Positions 51,680 to 60,560 of a DNA stretch of 64,000 nt are shown here, piece by piece. The position numbers and the translations under genes were made by a program. A model generated the notes under the pieces. That model worked only from the letters and a program-made list of their open reading frames with translations. It was not told where the DNA came from and made no database searches. Numbering within the stretch: the stretch's first letter is position 1; every line of letters begins with the position of its first letter. Source of the stretch: JACCTH01 sp963761985 (GTDB lineage: Bacteria; Actinomycetota; Acidimicrobiia; Spongiisociales; ZC4RG35); NCBI GenBank assembly GCA_963761985.1, contig CAVXIT010000006.1, positions 1-64,000 of the forward strand. The letters are read 5' to 3'.

Positions 51680-52690
51680 ATGAACGAGAAAGCTCGGAAG
51701 AGACTGCGCTTCGGGCTGCGAATACCTTCCTACGCCCCGTCCGGTCTTACTTATCAAGGTTCCCGGGAATTGCTCGACTATTGCCGACAGATCGACGATC
51801 TGCCTTTCGAGGACATCTGGGTCATTGACCACCTACTCGTTTCCAAGGGCGTGTACGGGGTGTCCTGGCTCGACGCAATCGCCACCCTTTCGGCCGCCGC
51901 CGCGGTTACGGAACGCGTTGGTTTGGGAACCGCCGCCCTGGTGCTTCCGCTCCGCCACCCGGTGACTCTCGCCAAGGAAATTGCCTCCCTGCACATGCTT
52001 TCCGGTGGCAGGTTCCGATTCGGTGTCGCGGTCGGGTGGGATCCGGAGGAGTTCGCCGCGACGGGCGTGCCTCTCAAGGAGCGGGGCATTCGCACCGACG
52101 AGGCTCTCGAGCTGATCCGTCGCCTTCTCACCGAGGAGAACGTCACCTCCGAAGGCCGCTTCTGGCAGGTCGAAGACCTCACGATCTATCCACGGCTGCC
52201 CGATCCACCACCGGTGTGGATCGCCGGTGGCACGTTGACCCACGCTCCCGACACACCCGACAAGCCATTTATGGCCCCGGGAGTTCTTGCCCGGATCCTC
52301 AAGGCAGACGGGTGGATGGCCCGATCGAGCGGCAGCGACCCCGGAGATGTCGCAAATGATTGGAAGCTCGTACAAGAGCATTTGAGCGCCAACGGCCGTG
52401 ATCCCGCCACCCTCACCTTTGGCGCGACCCAGTTTCTCCACGTCACCGAAGACCGAGATCGCAGGAAGGCTCTCGCCGAGCAGATGCCGCACTTCCTCGA
52501 GATCATGGGCGGTCACCGCACCGATGAGGACCTCCAAGCGTCGTACCTAACCGGCACGATCGACGACATGCTTGCAACAATCCAGGCTCTGCAGGGGGCT
52601 GGGCTCCAGTACTTGATCCTCACTCCGTTGGTCAATGACCCTGCACAGCTGAAACTGATTACGCGCCATATCGTCGAGCCGATGCGCTAA
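51680..52690 (+). CDS. LLM-class (luciferase-like) F420-dependent oxidoreductase
   Basis: A TIM-barrel flavin/F420 oxidoreductase of 336 residues. RFGLRIPSYAPSGLTYQGSR, FEDIWVIDHLLVSKG, RVGLGTAALVLPLRHPVTLA, KEIASLHMLSGGRFRFGVAV and GWDPEEFAATGVPLKERG are typical of the F420 subgroup (TIGR03619-like). It acts on unknown small molecules with F420H2 in actinobacteria. A GTG at 51674 is an alternative start. It is convergent with the large regulator gene, whose stop is 12 bases away. Confidence 0.88.
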   Translation: MNEKARKRLRFGLRIPSYAPSGLTYQGSRELLDYCRQIDDLPFEDIWVIDHLLVSKGVYGVSWLDAIATLSAAAAVTERVGLGTAALVLPLRHPVTLAKEIASLHMLSGGRFRFGVAVGWDPEEFAATGVPLKERGIRTDEALELIRRLLTEENVTSEGRFWQVEDLTIYPRLPDPPPVWIAGGTLTHAPDTPDKPFMAPGVLARILKADGWMARSSGSDPGDVANDWKLVQEHLSANGRDPATLTFGATQFLHVTEDRDRRKALAEQMPHFLEIMGGHRTDEDLQASYLTGTIDDMLATIQALQGAGLQYLILTPLVNDPAQLKLITRHIVEPMR

Positions 52691-52701
52691 CCCATCGTTG
52701 T

Positions 52702-55700
52702 CTATGTCGAAGGGGCCTCGGGTACGACGATCTCGCCGGCGATGATCCGTTTCTTGAGATCCTCGATGGTCGGGACGAGGTCGTCGATGAATCCCCCACT
52801 GGTGGAATAGCCCACACCGCCATCGGCCAGCCGGAACATTCGCAGGCCCGGGCGAAATTGGTCGGAAGCGAACTCGGTGATCACGGTGTGGGCGGCGATA
52901 TCCCACCGCAGGATCATGGAGGTGAGAATGTGCGGTTGCCAGGATCGGGGGTCGGGACCGCCGATGGTGACATTGGGCTCATTGAGTACAGACGAATACT
53001 CATCGACGTCTACGCCGATCGCCCACAGGTGACGACCCTGAGCGGCGCTTTCGACCCGGGCCGCTTCAAAGACCCCCTGGCCGGACTTGGCGGCCGCGTG
53101 ATAGACCACATCTGCACCAGCCCGGTAGAGCGGCTCGGTCTTGGCCTGGCCGAGTGCTTTGCTGTCATATCCGCTGAAATCCCACTCAGGTGCTAGGTAC
53201 TCCACCAAGATTGCAACATCTGGTCGCACATGTCGGGCTCCGGCCTCGAAACCCGCCTGGAAATTGAGGATGAGCGGAGAGGGCATACCCCCTACGAAGC
53301 CGATGGTGTTGGTTCCGGACCTCAGCGCCGCAATCGCTCCGACCAGGAAGGAACCTTCGTGAGCAGCGAAGTTCACGTATTGGACGTTGGGCTGCTCACC
53401 GAACCAGTCAATGAGGGCGAAGCGGTTGTCGGGCAAATCAGAAGCCAACTCGTCGAGGATGCTTCCCGCGAATCCGGCCATGAGCACGAAGTCCCGGACT
53501 CCGGCCTCGGCGAGCCGTTTGACGTCGGTGTGGGCTTGCCACCAGTGCGCGACGTATTCGGCCACCACCCCCTCGCCCAGCTCTGCGGCTGCCCGGTCAA
53601 ACCCGGCTCCAAGTGCGTCTCGAAAGGAACTGTCGCCCCGACCCGGGCCCTCCGACACGAAAGCGATGGGAGGCAACGCCCGCCGGTCGAGACTCGCCCG
53701 CAGGAAGGCGCTTTCCACGGGCGCCAGCGCCATCGTCGTTTCCTGGCTCCAGACCTCGAGCTGCGCGAGCCGGCCACCGGTGAGCAGGTAATCGGGATCA
53801 TCGCCAGAGGCTTTCCATTCAGCGGCCGCGGCCGATAGAGCTGACCGGCGTTGGAGGTCGGTCGAATGAAGTTCAATCCAGCCGCGGAACCGGTCCCAAC
53901 CTTCCAGCAGCGCCTCGTGAGTGACCTGGACAGTGGCCTTGCCGGTCAAGGGATCGCGGTCGGCTGTCAACAGGCGGTTGGCAATGAGGGTGCCGAGTAC
54001 CTCGTCAATCTCTCCTAGCTGGCGCAAGTCGTCGAGGGGAACTCGCCGGCGGGTGGGCTCACTACCCCGGTCGTATCGCACCATTTGGAGGAGGAGCCGC
54101 TGGGCCGCCTCCTGGCCGTCTGGGTCGAAAGTCTCGAAGAGATGGTCGCTTCGAGTGGTAAGCGCCCCTTCGAGACCGCCCAGAACGCCATAAGAACCGA
54201 GATCGAGCGTCTCCTCCATGGCGACGGTCGAAGAGCTCGGTCAGGGTGTATTGCAACAGGGGTAGGGCCTGGGCCTCTTCGCCCACATCCGCAATCAGTT
54301 GTGCGACCAGCTGAGCCTGCACCTCTACGTTCACTCCGGCTGCCGGTTCGACGATGGCGGCTTCCAGCTCAGCCGCACTTAGCGGCAAGACGTTGACCAC
54401 ACTCGAGGCGAATACGGGGGCGAAGCGATGGGAGAGCAATGGACGGTCGTAGAAGTCGGCCCGCAGCGTCAGCACTACTCGGACCCGGCTTCGGGGATCG
54501 GTGACCGCGGTGACCAGGCTGTTTAGGAATCGACGTCGCTCACGCTCGGTGGAGAGGGTGAACAGTTCTTCGAACTGATCGACAAAGAGCAATAGTTCGC
54601 CCCTTTCATCTGCGACGATTCGCAGGGCGACACGCAGCAGTCCGGCCTCGTTTTCGGTGAGCTGCTCCAAGACCGTGGGTAGCGGAGTCCGCGACACGCG
54701 CAGCAACGCCGCTTCGAGTTGTTCGAACGGATGTCGTCCCGGCATCATCGTTGACAGAATCCACCGATCCGAGCCTGCAACCCGGCCGTTCCTCAAGGCC
54801 GGGATCAGACCGGCCCTGACTGCGCTCGACTTGCCGCTCCCTGAAGGACCGACCAGCGCCAACAATCTGCTGCCACCCGATAAGGCGTCGACCATTTCGG
54901 AAACCAGCTTGTCGCGCCCAAAGAAATCGCCCGCATCGATCTCATCGAAGGCCCCCAGCCCTTTGTAGGGGTTGCGCAATGGCGCTTCGCCGACGGCGCG
55001 CGGCGACCGCCCAGGTGCCAAAGCTGGGTCCTGCAACAAGATCTGCTCCTCGAGCTGAGACGAGGTCGGAAGAAGGCTCGACTCCCATCTCTTCGATCAG
55101 GAGCTTGCGAAAGTCGCGATAGGTACGCAGAGCCTCCGCCTGTCGGCCACCCCGATAGAGCGCCAGCATCAGGAGCCGTCGGGGCCCTTCCCGCAAGGGG
55201 TCGGCTGCTATCAGGCTATCCAACAGCTCAGGCACTGCCGCGATCCGCCCATCCTCCAGCTCGGCTTCAGCCAGCATCTCCACTGCCCGCGCCCACAGGC
55301 CACGTAGCCGGCGAATGTGTGGCTGTGCCCATTCCTCGTAGGCGAAGTCGGCAAGAGGGTCGCCACTCCAAAGTCCTAGAGCCGAACGCAGCCGTTCAAC
55401 TTCCCCGCTCTCGACCATGGCTTGAAATCGATGCGAGTCGAGTTCCTCCGGTTGAAGTTTGAGAACGTAGCCGGGAGTCTGGGTCTCGATCCGCCCGCCC
55501 CCGTCCGCGAAGAGCTTCCGCAGGGCCGAGACGTAAATCTGCACTGAGTGAGCAGCGGTGCGAGGAGCGGTTTCCCCCCAGATCAGATCAATGAGTCGAT
55601 CGGTGGCGACGACCTGATTGCTGTTCAGCAGCAGAAGCGCGAGGAGCGCTCGTTGCTTGGCAGGACCGAGGTCGACGGGTTTCCCTTCGACCTCGGCCTG

Positions 55701-55727
55701 GACTGTTCCCAATATTCGAAAGTTCAT
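52702..55727 (-). CDS. BTAD-STAND-BMP fusion regulator (two frameshifts)
   Basis: One reconstructed protein of about 1,008 residues. Residues 1-230 are a SARP/BTAD regulator: winged helix MNFRILGTVQAEVEGKPVDL, LGPAKQRALLALLLLNSNQV, VQIYVSALRKLFADGGGRIE, then BTAD helices. After an indel near 55040 (QLEEQILLQDPA) comes an nSTAND1-type ATPase: NPYKGLGAFDEIDAGDFFGR, Walker A LVGPSGSGKSSAVRAGL, Walker B LLLFVDQFEELFTL, RVVLTLRADFYDRPLL. A second indel lies near 54219. From about residue 685 to the end it is a BMP/PnrA nucleoside-binding fold: PIAFVSEGPGRGDSSFRDAL, YVNFAAHEGSFLVGAIAALR, NTIGFVGGMPSPLILNFQAG, VVYHAAAKSGQGVFEAARVE. No membrane helix separates the parts, so ligand sensing would be cytosolic. 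Confidence 0.78.
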
Positions 55728-55746
55728 CGCACTTGTTCTCCGAACG

Positions 55747-56142
55747 CTACCTAGTCCGCATCTCCCACTGCTGTTCGTGGTAGTCGACCACCGCCTGCCA
55801 GTGAGCCGCCTCGCGGTCCGTTGCCGCGACGCTTTGGGCGGCCAGCATCAACTGATATTGCCGGGCGTAGTGATTGACGACCTCTCCCCAGTGCGCCGCT
55901 TCGGCCGTAGCGCGGGCCTCGCTCATCACCTGGTACCGCGCGGAGTAGTGGTCGACAACCTGCTCCCAACGGGCTTGCTCGAGTTCCGTACGGCTGGGAC
56001 CGCCGAGGAGAGCGAACAATCCCGAGCCCACCAGGACCCCGATGATCAAACCAAAGAACACCACCCGCTTCTTCGTGCGGGTGCTCGGCTCCAACTCCTG
56101 CGGCGTTTTGTCCGCTACTGGCCGAGTGAGTGTGTCCGTCAT
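55747..56142 (-). CDS. membrane-anchored protein with three tandem W-VV-Y repeats
   Basis: The 131-residue protein starts MTDTLTRPVADKTPQELEPS with a basic segment and one helix KKRVVFFGLIIGVLVGSGLF. The rest is three helical repeats of about 27-29 residues: ARWEQVVDHYSARYQVM, AHWGEVVNHYARQYQLM and AHWQAVVDYHEQQWEM. Trp, Val-Val and Tyr/His fall at equal spacing, giving amphipathic helices. I recognise no family. The stop is 20 bases from the BTAD-STAND-BMP start, so the two are very probably co-expressed. ATG 56142 with GGAAG upstream is preferred over an earlier ATG at 56208. Confidence 0.72.
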   Translation of the reverse strand: MTDTLTRPVADKTPQELEPSTRTKKRVVFFGLIIGVLVGSGLFALLGGPSRTELEQARWEQVVDHYSARYQVMSEARATAEAAHWGEVVNHYARQYQLMLAAQSVAATDREAAHWQAVVDYHEQQWEMRTR

Positions 56143-56264
56143 GTGACGCTTCCTTCCATCGGCGCCTTTCAGTGGTTGACCGGATGCCTCCCACATGAGC
56201 GCCGACACGCAGCACTTTGCGGAAAGTGCCTCTATAGCCTCTAACGAGATGCTCTAGTTCCGCT

Positions 56265-59018
56265 CTATGCGGAAAACCGATCTAAAACCGCTGCGCTGAG
56301 CGGATCGCGCTCCAGAACCCGGTCAGGCGTCGCCGGGAGATTCCGGATCGCAACGCCGATAGCGTCGCGAATCGCGTTGAGGATCGACGGAGCGGTGGGA
56401 ATGAGGGCGTGCTCGCCGATTCCTTTGGCACCGTAGGGGCCGATTGGGTCGCCCGACTCCACGAGGATCGTCACGACCTCGGGGACGTCGCCGAAGGTGG
56501 GGATCAAATAGTCGTGCAGGTTCTCGGTGCGGGCCGGGATGTATTCCTCCATCAAGGCCAGCCCAATTCCCTGTGCGATTCCGCCTTCGATCTGTCCTTC
56601 CAACAATGTGGGGTTGACGGCCCGGCCCACGTCGTGGGCAGCGGTGACCTTCAACAACTCCACGGTCCCCAACTCGAGGTCGACTTCCAACTCGGTGAGC
56701 TGGGCCCCGAACCCGAACATGGCGTACGGCTCACCTTGTCCGTTCTCATCCAGCTGAGTCGTCGGAGGGTCATAGGTGGCTTCAGCCACCGCCACCAGCC
56801 CCCGGTCGTCGGCCGGCAATGACGTGAGCTCAACGCTCTTCATTTCGCCACGGTCGTGGATCACCAGGCGCGAACCGTCGAGTTCGAAGGAGGAATCGTC
56901 AGATGCCCCGACCAGATCGAGCAGCTGGCGCCGCAACGACCGGCTGGCGGCGAAGGCCGCATTGCCGCTCACGAAGGTTTGCCGCGAGGCGGAAGTCTTG
57001 CCCGCGTCGGGTGTCGTATCGGTGTCGGCCCCGACCCGAATCACCGCTTCGAGCGGCACGCCGATGGCATCGGCGCAGATCTGGCTGACGACGGTGTTGG
57101 CTCCCTGGCCGATGTCGACCGCACCTTGGAAAAGAACTACCTGCCCATCCCGATTGAGACCCACCTTGATCGTCGAAGGGTTGGGAAGAGCGGTGTTGCC
57201 ACATCCGTACCAGAGCCCCGCCACTCCCACTCCTCGCCGTTTTCCACTTTGGCGCAAGTTGAACTCGGCGGCCTCCTCCCTCGCCCTCTCCCAGGTTGGG
57301 CGCAACGCGTCGAGACAATCGACATAGCCCACCCCAGCATTGAATACCTGACCCGTAACAGTGGGTTGGCCGGTTGTGAGTGCGTTACGTCGACGGAACT
57401 CGAGTCGATCGATCCCGACTAAGTCAGCCGCTTCGTCGAACAGGCACTCCTGGGCGATTGCCGCCTGCGGTACTCCGAACCCGCGAAATGCTCCCGACGG
57501 GGGGCTGTTGGTGTGGACGGCGGCGGTCCGCGCCCGGTACGCCTCGTACACATACGGCCCGCCGGCGTGGACCGGGACGCGGTTGGCCACGGTGGGTCCC
57601 CAAGAGGCGTAGGCACCGGTGTTAAAGGTGCCGACGAAATCCATCGCGACGAGCTCGCCGGTCGCTTTGAGTCCGAGCCGGATTGTCATCAGCGCGGGAT
57701 GACGCTTGGTGGTCGACATCATCGACTCCGGTCTGGTGTAGGTCATCCGCACCGGTCGGTCGAGGCGCCACGCGGCCAGCGCCAGAAACGGCTGGATCGA
57801 AATGTCGAGCTTGCCCCCAAAGCCACCGCCCACTGACGTCGGGACGATCCGCACCTGGGATTGATCGAGGTCAAGGATCTCGGCCACTTCGACTAAGTCC
57901 ATGTGCGGGGTTTGGGTGGTGACATGGATCTCGACCCGATCCCCATCTCGTATGGCGAAGCCCGCCTCCGGTTCGATATAGGCGTGTTCGATAAACCCGG
58001 TCGAGTATTCGCCCTCCAGCACGACGTCGGATCGGGCGAAGCCGTCGTCAAGATTGCCCTGTTGCACCAAGCCCCGGATGAGGACGTTTTGTTCACGTTC
58101 TCGATGGAGTAGCTCGGCATCGTCGGCCATTGCCTCGCTAGGCGTCATCAGGGCCGGCAGCTCGTTCCATTCGATCGGGAACGCAGCCGGGTCGAATCGT
58201 TCCATCGCCTCCTTGTCCCCCACCACGAGGGCGACAGCCTCGCCGCGAAAGCGAACCTCGCGTTCAGCAAACACCGGCTGATCAGCGAGGGCCACGATCA
58301 CCCCGAAGAAATTTCGACCGGGGATGTCGTCGGCAGTGAACACCGCCATAACTCCAGGGTTCGAAACCAGATAGTCATCGAGGTCGCCGAGGACGAAGGA
58401 GGCCCGCGCATACGGAGAGCGAATCACCCGGGCCACCAATGCATCCGAAGGGGTGGCGTCGGCTCCGAAAATGTCGGTTCCGCGAACCTTTGGCACCCCA
58501 TCCACTCTTGGCACCCGCGCTCCGACGGCTTTTCCCTCGGGTGCCTTCACCGGCTCTTCATCGAAAGAGGGAGCTGCGAGGACGGCATCGATGATCTTGC
58601 GATAGCCCGTGCAACGGCAGAGCACGCCACCCAACGCATCCTTGACGGCCTGCTCCTCGGGCGCCGGATTGACCGCCAACAAGCCCGCAGCGGCTACGAG
58701 CATCCCCGGCGTACAGATCCCGCATTGCGCAGCGCCGTGGTGAAGGAAGGAGCGTTGCAGGCGTTCAATCCGGCCCGACGCGTCGAGTCCTTCCAGAGTC
58801 ACCAACTCGTGGCCGCCGAGGCGCCCGACCGGCACGGTGCATGCGTTTACGACGTCTCCGTCGAGCAACACCGAACATGCGCCACAATCGCCCGCCTCGC
58901 ACCCGACCTTGGTGGCCGTCAGGCCGAGGTCGTCCCGCAGTACATCGGTGAGCCGCCGCAAAGGCGATGTGTCGAGTTCAACCGGTTGACCGTTGACGAC
59001 CAACGAGATGGATGTCAC
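56265..59018 (-). CDS. molybdenum hydroxylase (xanthine dehydrogenase family), fused 2Fe-2S and Mo subunits
   Basis: The 917-residue enzyme starts with two iron-sulfur modules: CEAGDCGACSVLLDGDVVNA (plant-type 2Fe-2S) and CGICTPGMLVAAAGLLAVNP with CRCTGYRKIIDAVL. The Mo-binding part follows from about residue 165 (VGARVPRVDGVPKVRGTDIF), with VGGGFGGKLDISIQPFLALA, PPSGAFRGFGVPQAAIAQEC, AVDIGQGANTVVSQICADAI and the C-terminal catalytic region YGAKGIGEHALIPTAPSILN, whose Glu is the catalytic base. Such enzymes hydroxylate N-heterocycles or purines using water. FAD is carried by the separate gene at 59015, whose stop overlaps this ATG. The enamidase-like gene nearby favours a pyridine or related ring as substrate. 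Confidence 0.88.
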   Translation of the reverse strand: MTSISLVVNGQPVELDTSPLRRLTDVLRDDLGLTATKVGCEAGDCGACSVLLDGDVVNACTVPVGRLGGHELVTLEGLDASGRIERLQRSFLHHGAAQCGICTPGMLVAAAGLLAVNPAPEEQAVKDALGGVLCRCTGYRKIIDAVLAAPSFDEEPVKAPEGKAVGARVPRVDGVPKVRGTDIFGADATPSDALVARVIRSPYARASFVLGDLDDYLVSNPGVMAVFTADDIPGRNFFGVIVALADQPVFAEREVRFRGEAVALVVGDKEAMERFDPAAFPIEWNELPALMTPSEAMADDAELLHREREQNVLIRGLVQQGNLDDGFARSDVVLEGEYSTGFIEHAYIEPEAGFAIRDGDRVEIHVTTQTPHMDLVEVAEILDLDQSQVRIVPTSVGGGFGGKLDISIQPFLALAAWRLDRPVRMTYTRPESMMSTTKRHPALMTIRLGLKATGELVAMDFVGTFNTGAYASWGPTVANRVPVHAGGPYVYEAYRARTAAVHTNSPPSGAFRGFGVPQAAIAQECLFDEAADLVGIDRLEFRRRNALTTGQPTVTGQVFNAGVGYVDCLDALRPTWERAREEAAEFNLRQSGKRRGVGVAGLWYGCGNTALPNPSTIKVGLNRDGQVVLFQGAVDIGQGANTVVSQICADAIGVPLEAVIRVGADTDTTPDAGKTSASRQTFVSGNAAFAASRSLRRQLLDLVGASDDSSFELDGSRLVIHDRGEMKSVELTSLPADDRGLVAVAEATYDPPTTQLDENGQGEPYAMFGFGAQLTELEVDLELGTVELLKVTAAHDVGRAVNPTLLEGQIEGGIAQGIGLALMEEYIPARTENLHDYLIPTFGDVPEVVTILVESGDPIGPYGAKGIGEHALIPTAPSILNAIRDAIGVAIRNLPATPDRVLERDPLSAAVLDRFSA

Positions 59019-59852
59019 GCGGCCTCCGCCAGGCGGCGCAGCGATCGGCGAATCAGGGTGAGCGTCGCCTCGAGGCGGTAGGAGCCGCTAGCTCTAACGT
59101 CGTCGATCGGGGCCAGTGGAGCTAGGTGCTCTTTTGTCGCCAAGGCCTCCAATTCGTTGCTCATCCGCCCGCGTAGGTCGGACTCCAGATGGTTGAGTCT
59201 CTGTGCCACCGGTGAGCACGCTCCCACCGCGATCGCGCGCGTCGCTAACGGTGCCGTCGCTCGCAGTCTCAATCATCGATGCCACCATCACGATCGAAAT
59301 CACGAGATAGCTGCGAGATCCGAGTTTCTGAAAATGAGAGAACGCGTCCTCCCCACCCCGCGGGACGAGCACCGCGGTAACGAGCTCATCTGGGCGGCGA
59401 TCGGTCTGCCGATAGCCAGTGAGAAAACTCTGCAGCGGGACGACCCTGCGTCCTGCTTGCGACGACAATTCCACTGAGGCGTCGAGGGTCAGCAGCGGAG
59501 GAATCCCGTCCGCGGCGGGCGAGGCGTTGCAAAGGTTGCCGGCAATGGTGCCTGCGTTCTGAACTTGGATTCCACCCACCGCTCCGGCCGCCGCACGGAG
59601 ACCGTCGAACTTTGGCGGCAGGTCAGCGTCTCTGATATCGGCCCAGCGGGAAAGGGCCCCAATTCGAAAGGAATCGTCGGTGACCGTGATGTCTCGCAAC
59701 TCATCGAGCTGAGAGATGTCGAGCACCGGCTCGGTTAGTGGGCGTCCCACCCGGGCCGGGTAGAAGTCGGTTCCGCCAGCGAGCACAGTCCACTTCTGCT
59801 CGGCGAACGCGGCCAGGGCATCGTCGAGATCCGAAGGGGCCAGGTAATCCAC
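59015..59852 (-). CDS. FAD-binding subunit of the molybdenum hydroxylase (one frameshift)
   Basis: The CoxM/XdhB-type FAD subunit starts at GTG 59852 (MDYLAPSDLDDALAAFAEQK) with LAGGTDFYPARVG (FAD pyrophosphate loop), IGALSRWADIRDADL, GGIQVQNAGTIAGNLCNASP and FQKLGSRSYLVISIVMVAS. Near 59235 the frame breaks; the remaining C-terminal domain (AIAVGACSPVAQRLNHLESD ... IRRSLRRLAEAA) is in another frame and ends at 59015 in an ATGA overlap with the hydroxylase. Corrected length is about 278 residues. It passes electrons from the Fe-S clusters to an acceptor such as NAD. A copy of the dispersed repeat ends 6 bases before its start. Confidence 0.82.
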
Positions 59853-59857
59853 CTATC

Positions 59858-59938
59858 CATTCTTGCGGACACTCCCCGGAGGGGGGAGTACCCGAGCGAA
59901 GCGAGGGGGTAGGGGGCGCATCTTGAGTAATGAAAACG
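59858..59938 (-). repeat. 81-base dispersed repeat, copy 2, upstream of the FAD-subunit gene
   Basis: Reverse-complement partner of 29884-29964: 45 bases (59874-59918) are identical, and both flanks are alike. Its right end (CCGCAAGAATG on the minus strand) lies 6 bases before GTG 59852, so both copies sit immediately 5' of a gene in the same relative orientation. Confidence 0.8.
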
Positions 59939-59984
59939 CCCCCCTCGGCCCTGGGCCACTCCGCCTCCGGGACAGCAAGAATGG
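59935..59984 (+). repeat. degenerate third copy of the dispersed repeat, facing the DUF1185 gene
   Basis: On the plus strand this stretch keeps ACGCCCCC, GGG, ACTCCGCCTCCGGG and the terminal AGCAAGAATGG of the repeat with gaps, and ends 4 bases before ATG 59988. Together with copy 2 it makes a back-to-back pair in the divergent promoter region. The alignment was done by eye and is weaker than for copies 1 and 2. Confidence 0.45.
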
Positions 59985-59987
59985 AGT

Positions 59988-60560
59988 ATGGAGATTCGAA
60001 AGCTGGTAACCCTGGTCGACGAGGTCCGCATTGAGGCAGGACGACCGGTCGATCCCCCCATCAGACGGGTCATTTCCGCCGCGGTTCTGCAAAACCCGCA
60101 CGCCGGGAGGTATGTCGAGAACCTCGACGACTTGATCGAGGAATCGGTCGGGCTTTCCGAACTGCTGTCGCGCATCGCGGTCGCGCAACTCGATGGCAAA
60201 CCGGTCCATAGCTACGGGAAAGGGGCCATCGTCGGTAGCAAGGGCGAGCTCGAGCACGCCGCCGCGCTTCTTCATCCCAAGTTCGGCAACCCTATGCGCG
60301 AAGCCAGCGGTGGAGGCAAGGCCATCATCCCTTCGGCCAAGAAGCGGGGTGGGCCGGGGACTCCGCTCGACATCCCGCTTCATTACAAGGACGCTGCCTT
60401 CGTCCGCAGCCACTTCGACGCGATCGAGTTACGGATCGTCGACGCTCCCACCGACGACGAGATCGTGCTGGCGATAGCTGTCACCGATGGAGGTCGGCCC
60501 CATCCGCGGGTGGGTGGGCTCAAGGTCGAGGAGATCGTTGGCGAGGACGGTCTCCGTTGA
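59988..60560 (+). CDS. DUF1185 (amino acid synthesis family) protein
   Basis: The 190-residue protein starts MEIRKLVTLVDEVRIEAGRP and contains VISAAVLQNPHAGRYVENLD, VHSYGKGAIVGSKGELEHAA, ALLHPKFGNPMREASGGGKA, IIPSAKKRGGPGTPLDIPLH and VLAIAVTDGGRPHPRVGGL, the conserved blocks of the amino-acid-synthesis (DUF1185) family. The enzymatic role is not settled; members occur in N-heterocycle and amide catabolic clusters and may catalyse a ring-derived hydrolysis or isomerisation. It is coupled to the amidohydrolase by a TTGA overlap. Confidence 0.85.
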   Translation: MEIRKLVTLVDEVRIEAGRPVDPPIRRVISAAVLQNPHAGRYVENLDDLIEESVGLSELLSRIAVAQLDGKPVHSYGKGAIVGSKGELEHAAALLHPKFGNPMREASGGGKAIIPSAKKRGGPGTPLDIPLHYKDAAFVRSHFDAIELRIVDAPTDDEIVLAIAVTDGGRPHPRVGGLKVEEIVGEDGLR

